A program made the translations under genes and the position numbers. From Phycisphaerae bacterium (GTDB lineage Bacteria; Planctomycetota; Phycisphaerae; Sedimentisphaerales; Anaerobacaceae): a DNA stretch of 64,000 bases. Shown piece by piece: positions 44,141-52,060 of this stretch; position 1 is the stretch's first letter; every line of letters starts with the position of its first letter. Where the stretch lies: positions 1 to 64,000 of the forward strand of contig JAQTMR010000002.1 in assembly GCA_028714255.1 (NCBI GenBank), read 5' to 3'. The notes under the pieces are model-generated. The model made no database searches. It saw only the letters and a program-made list of their open reading frames with translations, and was not told the origin of the DNA.

Positions 44141-44442
44141 ACAATGAACTATGAACCACGAACTATTTGCTGTTGTGTCCTCCAGTTCGGCCACTGTTCT
44201 CATATTACTGCGTGCCTTCGCCCCTGCGTAATACACTGGTTCCTCATTCCGGCTTCCGGAAACAACAGCAAACTATTTTTACGTTTCCTCGTTCCGGCCT
44301 CCGGCAGCCCTGCGCAATACGGTTCAATCGAAATTGAACTATTCTTAAAAACAAACCCAATTTCCGAGAAACCCAAAATGAGCGAAGTATATACTAAACG
44401 CACAAACCTTGAAAACACCCCATTTAGCCAAAAACCCTGTTT
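44141..44442. repeat. Repeat-filled gap
   Basis: Holds the right 30-nt direct repeat (44205-44234), GAAACAACAGCAA (44259) with an inverted TTGCTGTTGT at 44167-44176, an AAAACAAACCCAATT word (44348) and the left copy of a 23-bp inverted repeat (44384-44406). No gene. Confidence 0.75.
44384..44406 (+). repeat. 23-bp inverted repeat, left copy
   Basis: GAAGTATATACTAAACGCAC plus three further bases. The exact reverse complement is at 47493-47515. It contains the palindrome GTATATAC. The two copies enclose the tRNA/IS1595/toxin-antitoxin segment. Confidence 0.85.
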
Positions 44443-44592
44443 TTAATCAGATTTTGGTGGCTTCTTGCCTTCTTTTGGCCAACCTTCTTTAGGGCGTTTC
44501 TTCTTAAGTGCTTTATTTACAGCACTTTGCCAATCGCCGTTGATTTTAAGTTGGTCTTCTTTTGGGCCTCTTTTGCCTACTCTTTTCGCCAT
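44443..44592 (-). CDS. 49-aa basic hypothetical protein
   Basis: Minus-strand ATG at 44592 opens MAKRVGKRGPKEDQLKINGD, then WQSAVNKALKKKRPKEGWPK and EGKKPPKSD, ending at TAA 44443. A high Lys/Arg content and repeated PKEG/RPKEGWPKEG units suggest nucleic-acid binding. I recall similar short proteins (GPKEDxLKIxGDWxxAVxKALxKKRPxxGWP) in mobile or phage contexts, but cannot name a family. It is divergent from the 130-aa gene, and codon use is that of a real gene, not chance. Confidence 0.6.
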   Translation of the reverse strand: MAKRVGKRGPKEDQLKINGDWQSAVNKALKKKRPKEGWPKEGKKPPKSD

Positions 44593-44626
44593 AATCCAAC
44601 TTTTTATTAAAAAAATAATTTTTTTC

Positions 44627-44654
44627 TTGGCGCTACAACGCCTAATGCTATAAT
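44627..44654 (+). promoter_or_regulatory. Sigma-70-type promoter
   Basis: TTGGCG (44627-44632), 16-bp spacer, TATAAT (44649-44654), followed by TGCTA. The transposase promoter at 45432 shares TATAATTGCTA. Confidence 0.6.
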
Positions 44655-44697
44655 TGCTATTTAGTTAATAACGCCTTATTATCATAAGGAGCTTAAT

Positions 44698-45090
44698 ATG
44701 AGTAGTATTATAAAAGAACGAATCGCAGAAATCAAATCGGAAATCCAAAAATTGGAAGCCGAAGTAAACCTCAAAAAAAATGTTCTCAAAGAATTAGAAT
44801 CATTAAACAGCACAAAAAAACAAAAATCCTCAAAGCGAAAAAACAAACAACCTCGAAAAGGTTCTTTAGTTGAATATCTCGTAACAGTATTAAGTGAATC
44901 GCCTGTCCCTATGCCGAATCCTCAAATTGTTGAATCACTTTTAAAACACGGATATAAAACTAATGCAAAAGTAAGCGTGAATAATCTTGTGCCGTCATCG
45001 CTCTCAAAACGCCCCGACCTTTTCTTCCGTGCTCGGCACGGCGTTTATGGCCTTATAGGTAAACATCAACAGACGAATCAAGGAGATTAA
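44698..45090 (+). CDS. Coiled-coil plus winged-helix hypothetical protein
   Basis: A 130-aa protein. An N-terminal coiled coil (IKERIAEIKSEIQKLEAEVNLKKNVLKELESL) and a lysine-rich linker precede a winged-helix-like domain. This reads GSLVEYLVTVLSESPVPMPNPQIVESLLKHGYKTNAKVSVNNLVPSSLSKRPDLFFRARHGVYGL. The domain resembles the HARE-HTH/HB1 pattern (final F..R..GVYGL). An AAGGAG lies 10 nt before the ATG. It is probably DNA-binding; target and role are unknown. It lies inside the inverted-repeat-bounded segment. Confidence 0.65.
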   Translation: MSSIIKERIAEIKSEIQKLEAEVNLKKNVLKELESLNSTKKQKSSKRKNKQPRKGSLVEYLVTVLSESPVPMPNPQIVESLLKHGYKTNAKVSVNNLVPSSLSKRPDLFFRARHGVYGLIGKHQQTNQGD

Positions 45091-45097
45091 AAGGATT

Positions 45098-45131
45098 GGG
45101 CCGAAGCGATGCTTGTAACATCGTCCGGCCC
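45098..45131 (+). terminator. Strong hairpin after the winged-helix gene
   Basis: GGGCCG-aag-CGATG-cttgtaa-CATCG-tc-CGGCCC, immediately after the stop at 45090. There is no long T-run; a rho-independent role is possible but weak. Confidence 0.5.
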
Positions 45132-45222
45132 TTACGAAATTTTGTATGTCACGGATTAGGCAACATACGCTTACGTTTTTATTATGGCCTCGTGCGCCAC
45201 CACTGTCAAGAAAAAATCCTTT

Positions 45223-45256
45223 GGATTAGGCGTGGATTCCCGTCTGCGCCTAATCC
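45223..45256. repeat. 10-bp perfect hairpin upstream of the tRNA
   Basis: GGATTAGGCG (45223-45232) pairs with CGCCTAATCC (45247-45256) around a 14-nt loop, 8 nt before the tRNA. GGATTAGGC also occurs at 45153-45161. It may be part of a precursor RNA or a mobile-element recognition site. 45132-45222 holds nothing else. Confidence 0.7.
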
Positions 45257-45264
45257 TCTTTCGT

Positions 45265-45349
45265 GCCCCTGTGGTGAAATTGGCAGACACGCGGCATTTG
45301 GAATGTCGCAGCCCGCGTGGCTATCTCGGTTCAACTCCGAGCAGGGGCA
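45265..45349 (+). tRNA. Class II tRNA, leucine-like body, anticodon UGG (Pro)
   Basis: Acceptor GCCCCTG (45265-45271) pairs fully with CAGGGGC (45342-45348), discriminator A 45349. D-arm GTG/CAC with an AAATTGGCAGA loop, close to leucine tRNAs. Anticodon stem CGGCA/TGTCG, loop TTTGGAA, giving anticodon TGG at 45299-45301. A long variable arm (AGCC-cgcgt-GGCT) and T-arm CTCGG-TTCAACT-CCGAG complete a class II fold. A leucine-type tRNA would need A35; UGG reads CCN proline codons. CCA is not encoded. A T-run follows. It may be a mutated tRNA-Leu(UAG), a specialised tRNA or a decaying copy. Confidence 0.8.
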
Positions 45350-45431
45350 CATTTTTTATATCGTCTATATTAGCGTTTTGTCATAAGAAAATCAAGTTAA
45401 AAAGAATTTTTAATAAATTATAACTTTTTAC

Positions 45432-45459
45432 TTGACGCACAAAATTGCCGATGTATAAT
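45432..45459 (+). promoter_or_regulatory. Sigma-70-type promoter of the transposase gene
   Basis: TTGACG (45432-45437), 16-bp spacer, TATAAT (45454-45459), 7 bp before the transposase ATG. The message would be nearly leaderless, with no SD visible. Confidence 0.65.
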
Positions 45460-45466
45460 TGCTACT

Positions 45467-46450
45467 ATGAGAAACGAAAACAAAAAACCCATTAAAGCAA
45501 AAGACAAGATTGTTGCAGAATTGCCATTAGCCTGTATGGACGAAACGGCGGCTGTTGAGTTTATAGAAAAGCAACGTTGGGGTAATATGCCTGCTTGTCC
45601 GCATTGTGGCAGTCTTAACGTAACCAAAATGACCGATGGTAACGGTGGACGAAATAGGCGGTTTTTATGGCGTTGCCACGATTGTAAAGAACAATATACA
45701 GTCCGCATCGGTACGGTCTTTGAGGATTCCAGATTACCTTTAAGGCATTGGTGTTATGCTTTTTGGGCCGCTTGCGCTCATAAAAAAGGTGTAAGTGCTT
45801 TACAGATTAGTAGGCAATGTTTGATTACTTATAAATCGGCCCTTTTCCTAATGCACCGTGTTCGTTATGCTATGACCGAACCAAATCCTAAACAGCAATT
45901 AAAAGGTGTAGTAGAAGCGGACGAAACTTATGTAGGCGGTAAACCCCGACGGGGAATAAAAGATATTCAGATAGACCACCGCAAACACAACCGCTACGTA
46001 GGTCGAGGTACAAAGAAAACCCCCGTGTTAGCATTAGTTGAACGTGGCGGCAATGTTCGGGCAAGAATAGTCCCGAATGTTACGGCAAAGACATTAGGCA
46101 AGATAATGCCAAAAGAAATACACCCTTCATCGCGCCTTATGACTGATAGCTTTAGAGTATATCGTAGCATCGGAAAGAATTTTGCAAGTCACGATACTGT
46201 TAATCACGAAATCGGCGAATATGCTCGTGGTGATGTTACATCGAATACGGCAGAGTCGTTTTTTGCTATTCTAAAACGTGGCATTTACGGGACTTTTCAC
46301 GCAGTTTCAAAAAAGCATTTGCATAGATACATTGATGAATTTTCTTTTCGTTGGAATACACGCAAGATAACTGATGGGGAAAGAATTACAGCGGTGATAA
46401 AAGGCGCAGACGGCAAACGCTTAATGTATCGACAACCAATAAATAGTTAA
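45467..46450 (+). mobile_element. IS1595-family (ISXO2-like) transposase
   Basis: A 327-aa transposase. An N-terminal zinc ribbon (CPHCGSLNVTKM...WRCHDCKEQYTVRIGTVFEDSRLPLRHW) is typical of IS1595. The ISXO2-like DDE domain follows, with VVEADETYVGGKPRRG (first Asp), LMTDSFRVYRSI (second Asp) and NTAESFFAILKRGIYGTFHAVSKKHLHRYIDEFSFRWN (final acidic/Asn region). The frame is intact and the length normal, so it may be active. I could not identify its own terminal inverted repeats or target duplication. It ends 4 bp before a convergent toxin gene. Confidence 0.9.
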
Positions 46451-46454
46451 TTGG

Positions 46455-46877
46455 TTAAGAATTGTAACACTTATGATGGCGGTCTAACCATCTTACAAAG
46501 AAAGTATCGCCAATTATAAAGCCCAATACTCGACCGTGTTCGTGTTCTGTGATATTAAATTGATAAGCTTCATCATTTAAATCAGTTCTGTTGGGTATAT
46601 TAAAACCATTTACCGAGACGCGTCTATCGACCCAATTAATTGGGTGCATTCTTAAAGATTTACTTCGGTTTTGGTGAAACTCCTTCATTGGCCAAGTAGA
46701 TACGTCTCTTAAACGACTTAACAAAGTGGAAAGGTAAGTTTCGGTGACATCTTTTATGGAAAATGAACTATGTGATAGGTCTAAGTATTTAAAAGAAAAT
46801 CTAATCAAACCCTTGGCAGTATCTTCTAATCGTGGAAACGCAGAATCTTTAGGAACTGGTGTCTTGCCAAACTTCAT
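46455..46877 (-). CDS. Putative toxin partner of the Panacea antitoxin
   Basis: A 140-aa protein. LEDTAKGLIRFSFKYLDLSH, LSTLLSRLRDVSTWPMKEFHQN and LRMHPINW lead to the C-terminal GRVLGFIIGDTFFVRWLD followed by RHHKCY. That ending is the GRVxGFxxxxxFYxxWLDxxHxxY pattern of a family often encoded next to DUF4065/Panacea genes. It looks RelE-like in its final beta strands. The start is 6 nt after the panA-like stop (46884), giving an antitoxin-first operon. Toxicity is inferred from context. Confidence 0.6.
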   Translation of the reverse strand: MKFGKTPVPKDSAFPRLEDTAKGLIRFSFKYLDLSHSSFSIKDVTETYLSTLLSRLRDVSTWPMKEFHQNRSKSLRMHPINWVDRRVSVNGFNIPNRTDLNDEAYQFNITEHEHGRVLGFIIGDTFFVRWLDRHHKCYNS

Positions 46878-46883
46878 CGTTTT

Positions 46884-47342
46884 TTAGACAGGAGACTTTA
46901 ACAGGGACATAAAATAATTTTTCATTGTCAGTGGGTTTATCGGGTTTGTGCAAAGTGCATCTATTGGCAAGCCGCCTCTTGCCTCAATCCAAGGAACTTC
47001 ACGATGAACCATTTTTTCTAATTCAAAGGCATCAATAGACAGATAAGAATTAAGAAATCTATCTAACCATTTTTTCAATTCTTCCGGTAAAGAAGGAAGT
47101 TCTACTTCTTCATTAATTGGCAACCAAGCTTTTCTATATTTTCTATAAATGGAAGGTATAACAGGGCCGTGAACCCAAGCTTCAAATTTATCTTCAAATA
47201 AATTTTCGTTTTTATGTGCTAAATGCCAACCTTGTGCATAATACAGCAATTTTTGAAGTTTAAGATTGGTGATTAATTCGCCTGTTTTGTTGGCAAAATA
47301 AATAATGTATTTAGCAATATCTAATGCGGTTAGCTGTCCCAT
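46884..47342 (-). CDS. Panacea-domain antitoxin (SocA-like, DUF4065)
   Basis: A 152-aa protein. TNLKLQKLLYYAQGWHLA and FEAWVHGPVIPSIYRKY are the two core motifs of the DUF4065/SocA/Panacea family. The family is known as a versatile antitoxin domain (PanA) that neutralises diverse toxins. ATG 47342 has AGGAG upstream; a longer frame to 47477 lacks family similarity in its extra part. It directly precedes the 140-aa gene, so it is the likely antitoxin of a PanAT-type module. No DNA-binding domain is fused. Confidence 0.8.
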   Translation of the reverse strand: MGQLTALDIAKYIIYFANKTGELITNLKLQKLLYYAQGWHLAHKNENLFEDKFEAWVHGPVIPSIYRKYRKAWLPINEEVELPSLPEELKKWLDRFLNSYLSIDAFELEKMVHREVPWIEARGGLPIDALCTNPINPLTMKNYFMSLLKSPV

Positions 47343-47699
47343 TTTTCTTACTCTCCTGTGCCATCCATTATATACCTTTTCATCGGATTTCAAAAGTAAA
47401 CTTGATAAATATTTTAAAAATTTACGAATTAACATTGGTTTTTCCCTTAAATTTTGCGGTTTTTGCTGAATTGACAAAAAATCCCCTATTTATTTGTGCG
47501 TTTAGTATATACTTCCGCAAAATGAACTTAACCATCTATTTGACAACAACTAACAACCAAAAACTATGAACAATGAACCATCAAAAACAAACCCAATTCA
47601 AACCCAAACAAAGCCAATTTCAAAACGTACAAAAAGTAACTGGCTTAAAGCCAAATGGATGCTATAATGAGTTCTTGTAATAAAATTAGGAGGCTTTTT
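47343..47699. other. Gap upstream of the toxin-antitoxin pair
   Basis: It contains the right 23-bp inverted repeat (47493-47515) and an AAAACAAACCCAATT word (47584). A TATAAT at 47663-47668 probably serves the NifU-like gene. 47343-47477 is open on the minus strand upstream of panA, but without recognisable content. Confidence 0.55.
47493..47515 (-). repeat. 23-bp inverted repeat, right copy
   Basis: Exact reverse complement of 44384-44406. It marks the right edge of the 3.1-kb segment. Confidence 0.85.
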
Positions 47700-47972
47700 A
47701 TGTGTGAAAAATGCGGCTGCAGCGGAACCAACGCCGAGCAAACATTAGAGCAAAAAGTAACTGACCTGATAGACTCCGTAATTCGACCTGCCCTTCAGGG
47801 CCATGGTGGAGATGTCGAGTTGATAGGAATAGACGACGACAAAAATATCAAATTGCGCCTGCAGGGTGCCTGCCAGGGCTGCCCCGGCGCCGCGATGACT
47901 ATGAAAGCCGGCATCGAAAGACTCCTCAAGGAAAAACTTCCAGAAGTCAACAAGGTCATCGCCGTAAATTAG
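47700..47972 (+). CDS. NifU-like Fe-S scaffold protein
   Basis: A 90-aa protein. The Nfu/NifU C-terminal domain LIDSVIRPALQGHGGDVELIGIDDDKNIKLRLQGACQGCPGAAMTMKAGIERLL carries the cluster-binding CxxC (CQGC). A short Cys-rich N-terminus (CEKCGCSGTN) is extra. ATG 47700 has AGGAGG 8 nt upstream, and TATAAT lies at 47663. It would deliver Fe-S clusters to apoproteins. The 3' end overlaps mtnA by 4 bp. Confidence 0.92.
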   Translation: MCEKCGCSGTNAEQTLEQKVTDLIDSVIRPALQGHGGDVELIGIDDDKNIKLRLQGACQGCPGAAMTMKAGIERLLKEKLPEVNKVIAVN

Positions 47973-49045
47973 TTATCTACTGTTTGCTTGAAGTGCTCGG
48001 TGATTTTTTCAGGCGTTGGCTTTTCTATTACCCCTCTTTCGGTAATAATAGCGGTAATGTCCTTTGCGTCTGTAACATCGAAAGCGGGATTATAAATCTC
48101 AACTCCATCAGGCGCGATTCTTTCACTGCCCAGGAATCTAATTTCATCCGCCGACCGTTGCTCGATAGGAATTTGGCTGCCGCTTTTTATATTCAAATCG
48201 AATGTGCTCGATGGCGCAGCTATATAAAAAGGTATCCCATGTTCCCTCGCCAGAATACTTACGCTGTAAGTTCCGATTTTATTCGCCGCGTCCCCATTGG
48301 CCGTGATTCTATCGGCCCCTGTTACAACAGCGCCGATTTTGCCCTGCTTCATCAGCCAACCCGCCATATTGTCGCAAATAACCGTTGCGCCAATCCCTGC
48401 CTGTTTCAATTCCCACGCCGTCAACCTGGCGCCTTGCAGCAAAGGCCTTGTCTCATCGGCATAAACCTTGAACTTTTTTCCTCTCTTGTGCGCCTCGAAT
48501 ATTACCGACAGCGCCGTCCCCTGCCCTGCGGTCGCCAGAGCGCCAGCGTTGCAGTGCGTCAAAACACCAATGCCATCCTTGATAAACTTCTCCCCGTTTT
48601 CCCCGATTCGCCGGCACATATCCACGTCTTCCTGACAAATCGCATTCGCCTCGCCTAAAACAACTTCCTGCAGTTTCGACAAGGCTGCATTGGTTTGGCC
48701 AACGGCAAAATCCTTAGCTTTGTCTTCGACCCTCTTCAGCGCCCAGAATAAATTCACCGCCGTCGGACGCGACGAGCCAAGATACTCGACAGCTTTTTTC
48801 AAACATTCAATCGCATCGGATATCGACGCTTGAGATTTAAGTTTCTGTATAGCCAGAACCAGCCCGTAAGCTCCCGCAACACCTATCGCCGGGGCACCAC
48901 GAACAGTAAGCGTCTTAATCGCTTCGTAGAGCTGCTCGATGTCCCTGCATTGCATTTTGACAAATTCGCCGGGCAATCGCCGCTGGTCCACAAGCTCCAG
49001 AAAGCCATCAACACCGCCAACCCATTTAACTGCTGCTGTAATCAT
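47969..49045 (-). CDS. mtnA: S-methyl-5-thioribose-1-phosphate isomerase (MtnA family)
   Basis: A 358-aa protein of the eIF2B-like isomerase fold. TVRGAPAIGVAGAYGLVLA, LTHCNAGALATAGQGTALSVI (catalytic Cys), VYADETRPLLQGARLTAWEL and GADRITANGDAANKIGTYSVSILAREHGIPFYIAAPSSTFD (catalytic Asp) match MtnA. It converts MTR-1-P in methionine salvage; some homologues act on related sugar phosphates. No other salvage genes are near. Confidence 0.92.
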   Translation of the reverse strand: MITAAVKWVGGVDGFLELVDQRRLPGEFVKMQCRDIEQLYEAIKTLTVRGAPAIGVAGAYGLVLAIQKLKSQASISDAIECLKKAVEYLGSSRPTAVNLFWALKRVEDKAKDFAVGQTNAALSKLQEVVLGEANAICQEDVDMCRRIGENGEKFIKDGIGVLTHCNAGALATAGQGTALSVIFEAHKRGKKFKVYADETRPLLQGARLTAWELKQAGIGATVICDNMAGWLMKQGKIGAVVTGADRITANGDAANKIGTYSVSILAREHGIPFYIAAPSSTFDLNIKSGSQIPIEQRSADEIRFLGSERIAPDGVEIYNPAFDVTDAKDITAIITERGVIEKPTPEKITEHFKQTVDN

Positions 49046-49071
49046 TAAAAAGCCCCACTTGCCAAAATCTC

Positions 49072-51933
49072 TTACTTCTTGCTATCAGCTTTTAATTTGT
49101 CCTTTAAATACCTTGCCGTATAACTCTTTTTGTTTTTGATAATTTCCTCCGGCTCACCAGAGGCCACTATCTCTCCGCCGGCCTCTCCGCCTTCCGGGCC
49201 GAGGTCTATTATATAGTCCGCCATCTTGATAACGTCAAGATTATGTTCGATTACCACAACGGTATTACCCATATCGCACAATCGGCCAAGCACATTCAAG
49301 AGGTTGTGGATATCGGCAAAGTGCAGTCCCGTCGTCGGTTCATCGAGCAGATACAAAGTACGCCCCGTAGCGGCCTTGCCCAATTCAGCGGAAAGCTTTA
49401 CCCGCTGCGCCTCCCCGCCTGACAGCGTCGTTGACGACTGGCCCAATTGCAGATAGCCCAGCCCGACATCGTTGAGCGTCCGCAGTATCCGCACAATCGT
49501 CGGAAAATTAGTAAAGAAATCTATCGCTTCTTCAATCCTCATATCGAGTATCTGTGCGATATTCTTGCCTCTATACGTAACCTGCAGCGTCTCCGGATTA
49601 TATCGACTGCCTCGGCACGCCTGGCAGGTCACGTAAACATCGGGCAGGAAATGCATTTCTATCTTTTTTGTCCCCTGTCCCCTGCACTCCTCACATCGCC
49701 CGCCTTTGACGTTGAAGCTGAATCTTCCCGCCTTATAGCCGCGAATCTTCGCCTCCCGCGTCATCGAAAGAAGTTTTCTTATCAAATCAAACGTGCCGGT
49801 ATATGTCGCCGGATTGCTCCTCGGCGTTTTGCCTATCGCCGACTGGTCTATTTCTATTACCTTGTCTATCTGAGAAGCGCCGAGAATCGTCTTGTGTTTG
49901 CCGGGCTTTTCGCGAGACGAATAGAGCCGGTGCTTCAACGCCCTCAATAAAATCTGACTTACGAGAGTGCTCTTTCCGGAGCCCGAAACGCCTGTCACGC
50001 AGGTAAATACCCCCAGCGGAAATTTCACATCGAGATTTTTAAGATTGTGCTCTGTTGCGCCTTTTACTTCGAGGCACCTCTTAAGATTGTAACTTCTTCT
50101 CTTTGTCGGCAGGGTTATGCTTTTTCTCCCGCTTAGATAATCGCCTGTCAACGATTCGCAGCAGCCGAGAATCGTCTCGTAGCTGCCCTGGACGACGAGT
50201 TCGCCGCCACGCTCACCCGCCGCCGGGCCGATATCGATAATATGGTCCGCACTTTTGATAATATCCTCATCGTGTTCCACAACCAAAACCGTATTGCCGA
50301 TTTTGCTGAGGTGCTTGAGTATGCCCAGCAGCCGGTCGTTATCCCGCTTATGCAGACCTATTGTCGGCTCATCAAGAACATAGCAGACCCCCACCAGGCC
50401 GCTGCCGACCTGTGTGGCCAGGCGAATCCGCTGCGATTCTCCGCCTGCGAGCGTGCTGCTTTTTCTATCCAGCGTCAGATAACCAATCCCGACATCGACC
50501 ATAAATTGCAGCCGGGCCTTTATCTCCTTTAGTATCTGCTCTGCAATTATGGACTGTTCATGGTTCAATACCAATTTGTTGAAAAATCCCCGCGCCTTCT
50601 CGATACTCAACGAGGTCAACTGATTTATATTCAGGCCTCCTACTGTCACGGCAGCAGCTTCGGGCCGAAGCCGTGTCCCGTTACAACTTTGGCATGGCAG
50701 CTCTCCAAAATAACTGTGCAGCCTGGCCTTAACATACTCGCTGCTGGTCGTCTTCCATCGCCGCGTAAGGTTCGGTATAATCCCTTCGAACCGAAAGCCG
50801 TAAGTTTTTGTATCCGACGTTGTCGTGCCATACATTAGAATATTTCTTATCTCTTTCGGTATCTGCTCGAACGGAATCGTTTTACTAATACCGACATTCC
50901 TGCAGAACTTTTTTATCAGCCGGTTGTAGTAAATGTTCATTCGCTTGCCGCCTTTGCGCCAGGCCTCGACGGCCCCGTGCTCCAGCGAGATGCTCTTGTC
51001 CGAAACGATTAAATCCGGGTCAAACTCCAGTATTGTCCCAAGGCCGTCGCAGCTTTTACATGCGCCGTAAGGACTGTTGAAGCTGAACAGCCGTGGTGAC
51101 AGCTCCTCGAGAGACGCCTGCGGATGCTTCGGACAGGCAAACTTTTCGCTGTATATGACTTCCTTCCACTTATTGTCCTTGCCGCTTTTTGCATCCGTGT
51201 CCGGCTTCTGCACCAGAACAAGCACTATCCCCTCAGCTAACTTCAGCGCCGTCTCCACCGAATCCGCCAGCCGAATACGGACCGACTCTTTAATAATCAA
51301 CCTGTCAACGACTGCGGCGATGTCGTGTTTTTTGTTCTTGTCCAAAGGCGGAACATTCTTCAAATCATAAATCTCACCATCAACACGCACACGCACAAAG
51401 CCCTGCTGTTGTATGCCGGAGAAAATATCTCGATGTTCGCCTTTTTTGCCGCGAATCAGCGGAGCGCATATCTGGACTTTCGTGCACTCCGGCCGGGTGA
51501 GTATCGATTCGACTATCTGCGATGAGTGCTGGCTTGTAATTTCTTTGCCGCAAACCCAGCAGTGCGGCTGGCCTGTGCGGGCGAAAAGCAATCTGAAATA
51601 ATCATAGATTTCGGTAGTTGTAGCAACCGTCGAGCGAGGGTTGCTGCTTGCGCTGCGCTGCTCGATTGCAATAGTAGGCGGCAGACCCGTAATCTCTGCG
51701 ACCGCAGGCTTTTGCATCTGTTCGAGAAACTGTCTGGCGTAAGCGCTGAGCGACTCGACATATTTTCTTCTGCCCTCGGCGAAAATAGTGTCAAAGGCCA
51801 GTGAGCTTTTGCCGGAGCCGGAAATCCCCGTAATCACCACCATCTTGTCCCGCGGAATGGTCAGGTTGATGTTTTTGAGGTTGTGCTCGGCCGCACCTGT
51901 AATCTTAATCACTTTTTCCGCTCTTCCCGCCAT
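49072..51933 (-). CDS. uvrA: UvrABC excinuclease subunit A
   Basis: A 953-aa ATPase for nucleotide excision repair. Two ABC modules are present. Walker A motifs are GISGSGKSS and GVSGSGKST; signatures are LAGGESQRI and LSGGEAQRV; Walker B is [12 protein letters not shown] and [11 protein letters not shown]. The first zinc module is shown by CWVCG, and the second by [32 protein letters not shown] 51933 was chosen because [22 protein letters not shown] is the usual start. Divergent from nfi. Confidence 0.96.
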   Translation of the reverse strand: MAGRAEKVIKITGAAEHNLKNINLTIPRDKMVVITGISGSGKSSLAFDTIFAEGRRKYVESLSAYARQFLEQMQKPAVAEITGLPPTIAIEQRSASSNPRSTVATTTEIYDYFRLLFARTGQPHCWVCGKEITSQHSSQIVESILTRPECTKVQICAPLIRGKKGEHRDIFSGIQQQGFVRVRVDGEIYDLKNVPPLDKNKKHDIAAVVDRLIIKESVRIRLADSVETALKLAEGIVLVLVQKPDTDAKSGKDNKWKEVIYSEKFACPKHPQASLEELSPRLFSFNSPYGACKSCDGLGTILEFDPDLIVSDKSISLEHGAVEAWRKGGKRMNIYYNRLIKKFCRNVGISKTIPFEQIPKEIRNILMYGTTTSDTKTYGFRFEGIIPNLTRRWKTTSSEYVKARLHSYFGELPCQSCNGTRLRPEAAAVTVGGLNINQLTSLSIEKARGFFNKLVLNHEQSIIAEQILKEIKARLQFMVDVGIGYLTLDRKSSTLAGGESQRIRLATQVGSGLVGVCYVLDEPTIGLHKRDNDRLLGILKHLSKIGNTVLVVEHDEDIIKSADHIIDIGPAAGERGGELVVQGSYETILGCCESLTGDYLSGRKSITLPTKRRSYNLKRCLEVKGATEHNLKNLDVKFPLGVFTCVTGVSGSGKSTLVSQILLRALKHRLYSSREKPGKHKTILGASQIDKVIEIDQSAIGKTPRSNPATYTGTFDLIRKLLSMTREAKIRGYKAGRFSFNVKGGRCEECRGQGTKKIEMHFLPDVYVTCQACRGSRYNPETLQVTYRGKNIAQILDMRIEEAIDFFTNFPTIVRILRTLNDVGLGYLQLGQSSTTLSGGEAQRVKLSAELGKAATGRTLYLLDEPTTGLHFADIHNLLNVLGRLCDMGNTVVVIEHNLDVIKMADYIIDLGPEGGEAGGEIVASGEPEEIIKNKKSYTARYLKDKLKADSKK

Positions 51934-52060
51934 AATTATCTCTTTACTGCCGAAAGCATCTGTCCGTGAAAAATGCACAATAACACAAACTAATAATTGT
52001 ACCAAAATGCCATAAGAAAGTAAAATGTTTTCGTTGCGCGAGCAGGAAGTCTTAATAAGT

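Noticed and set aside
45467-46450. The 23-bp inverted repeats as the ends of the IS1595 element itself
   Set aside because: They lie about 1 kb away from the transposase on each side with other genes between, which is unlike a simple IS1595 element; kept as ends of a larger unit.
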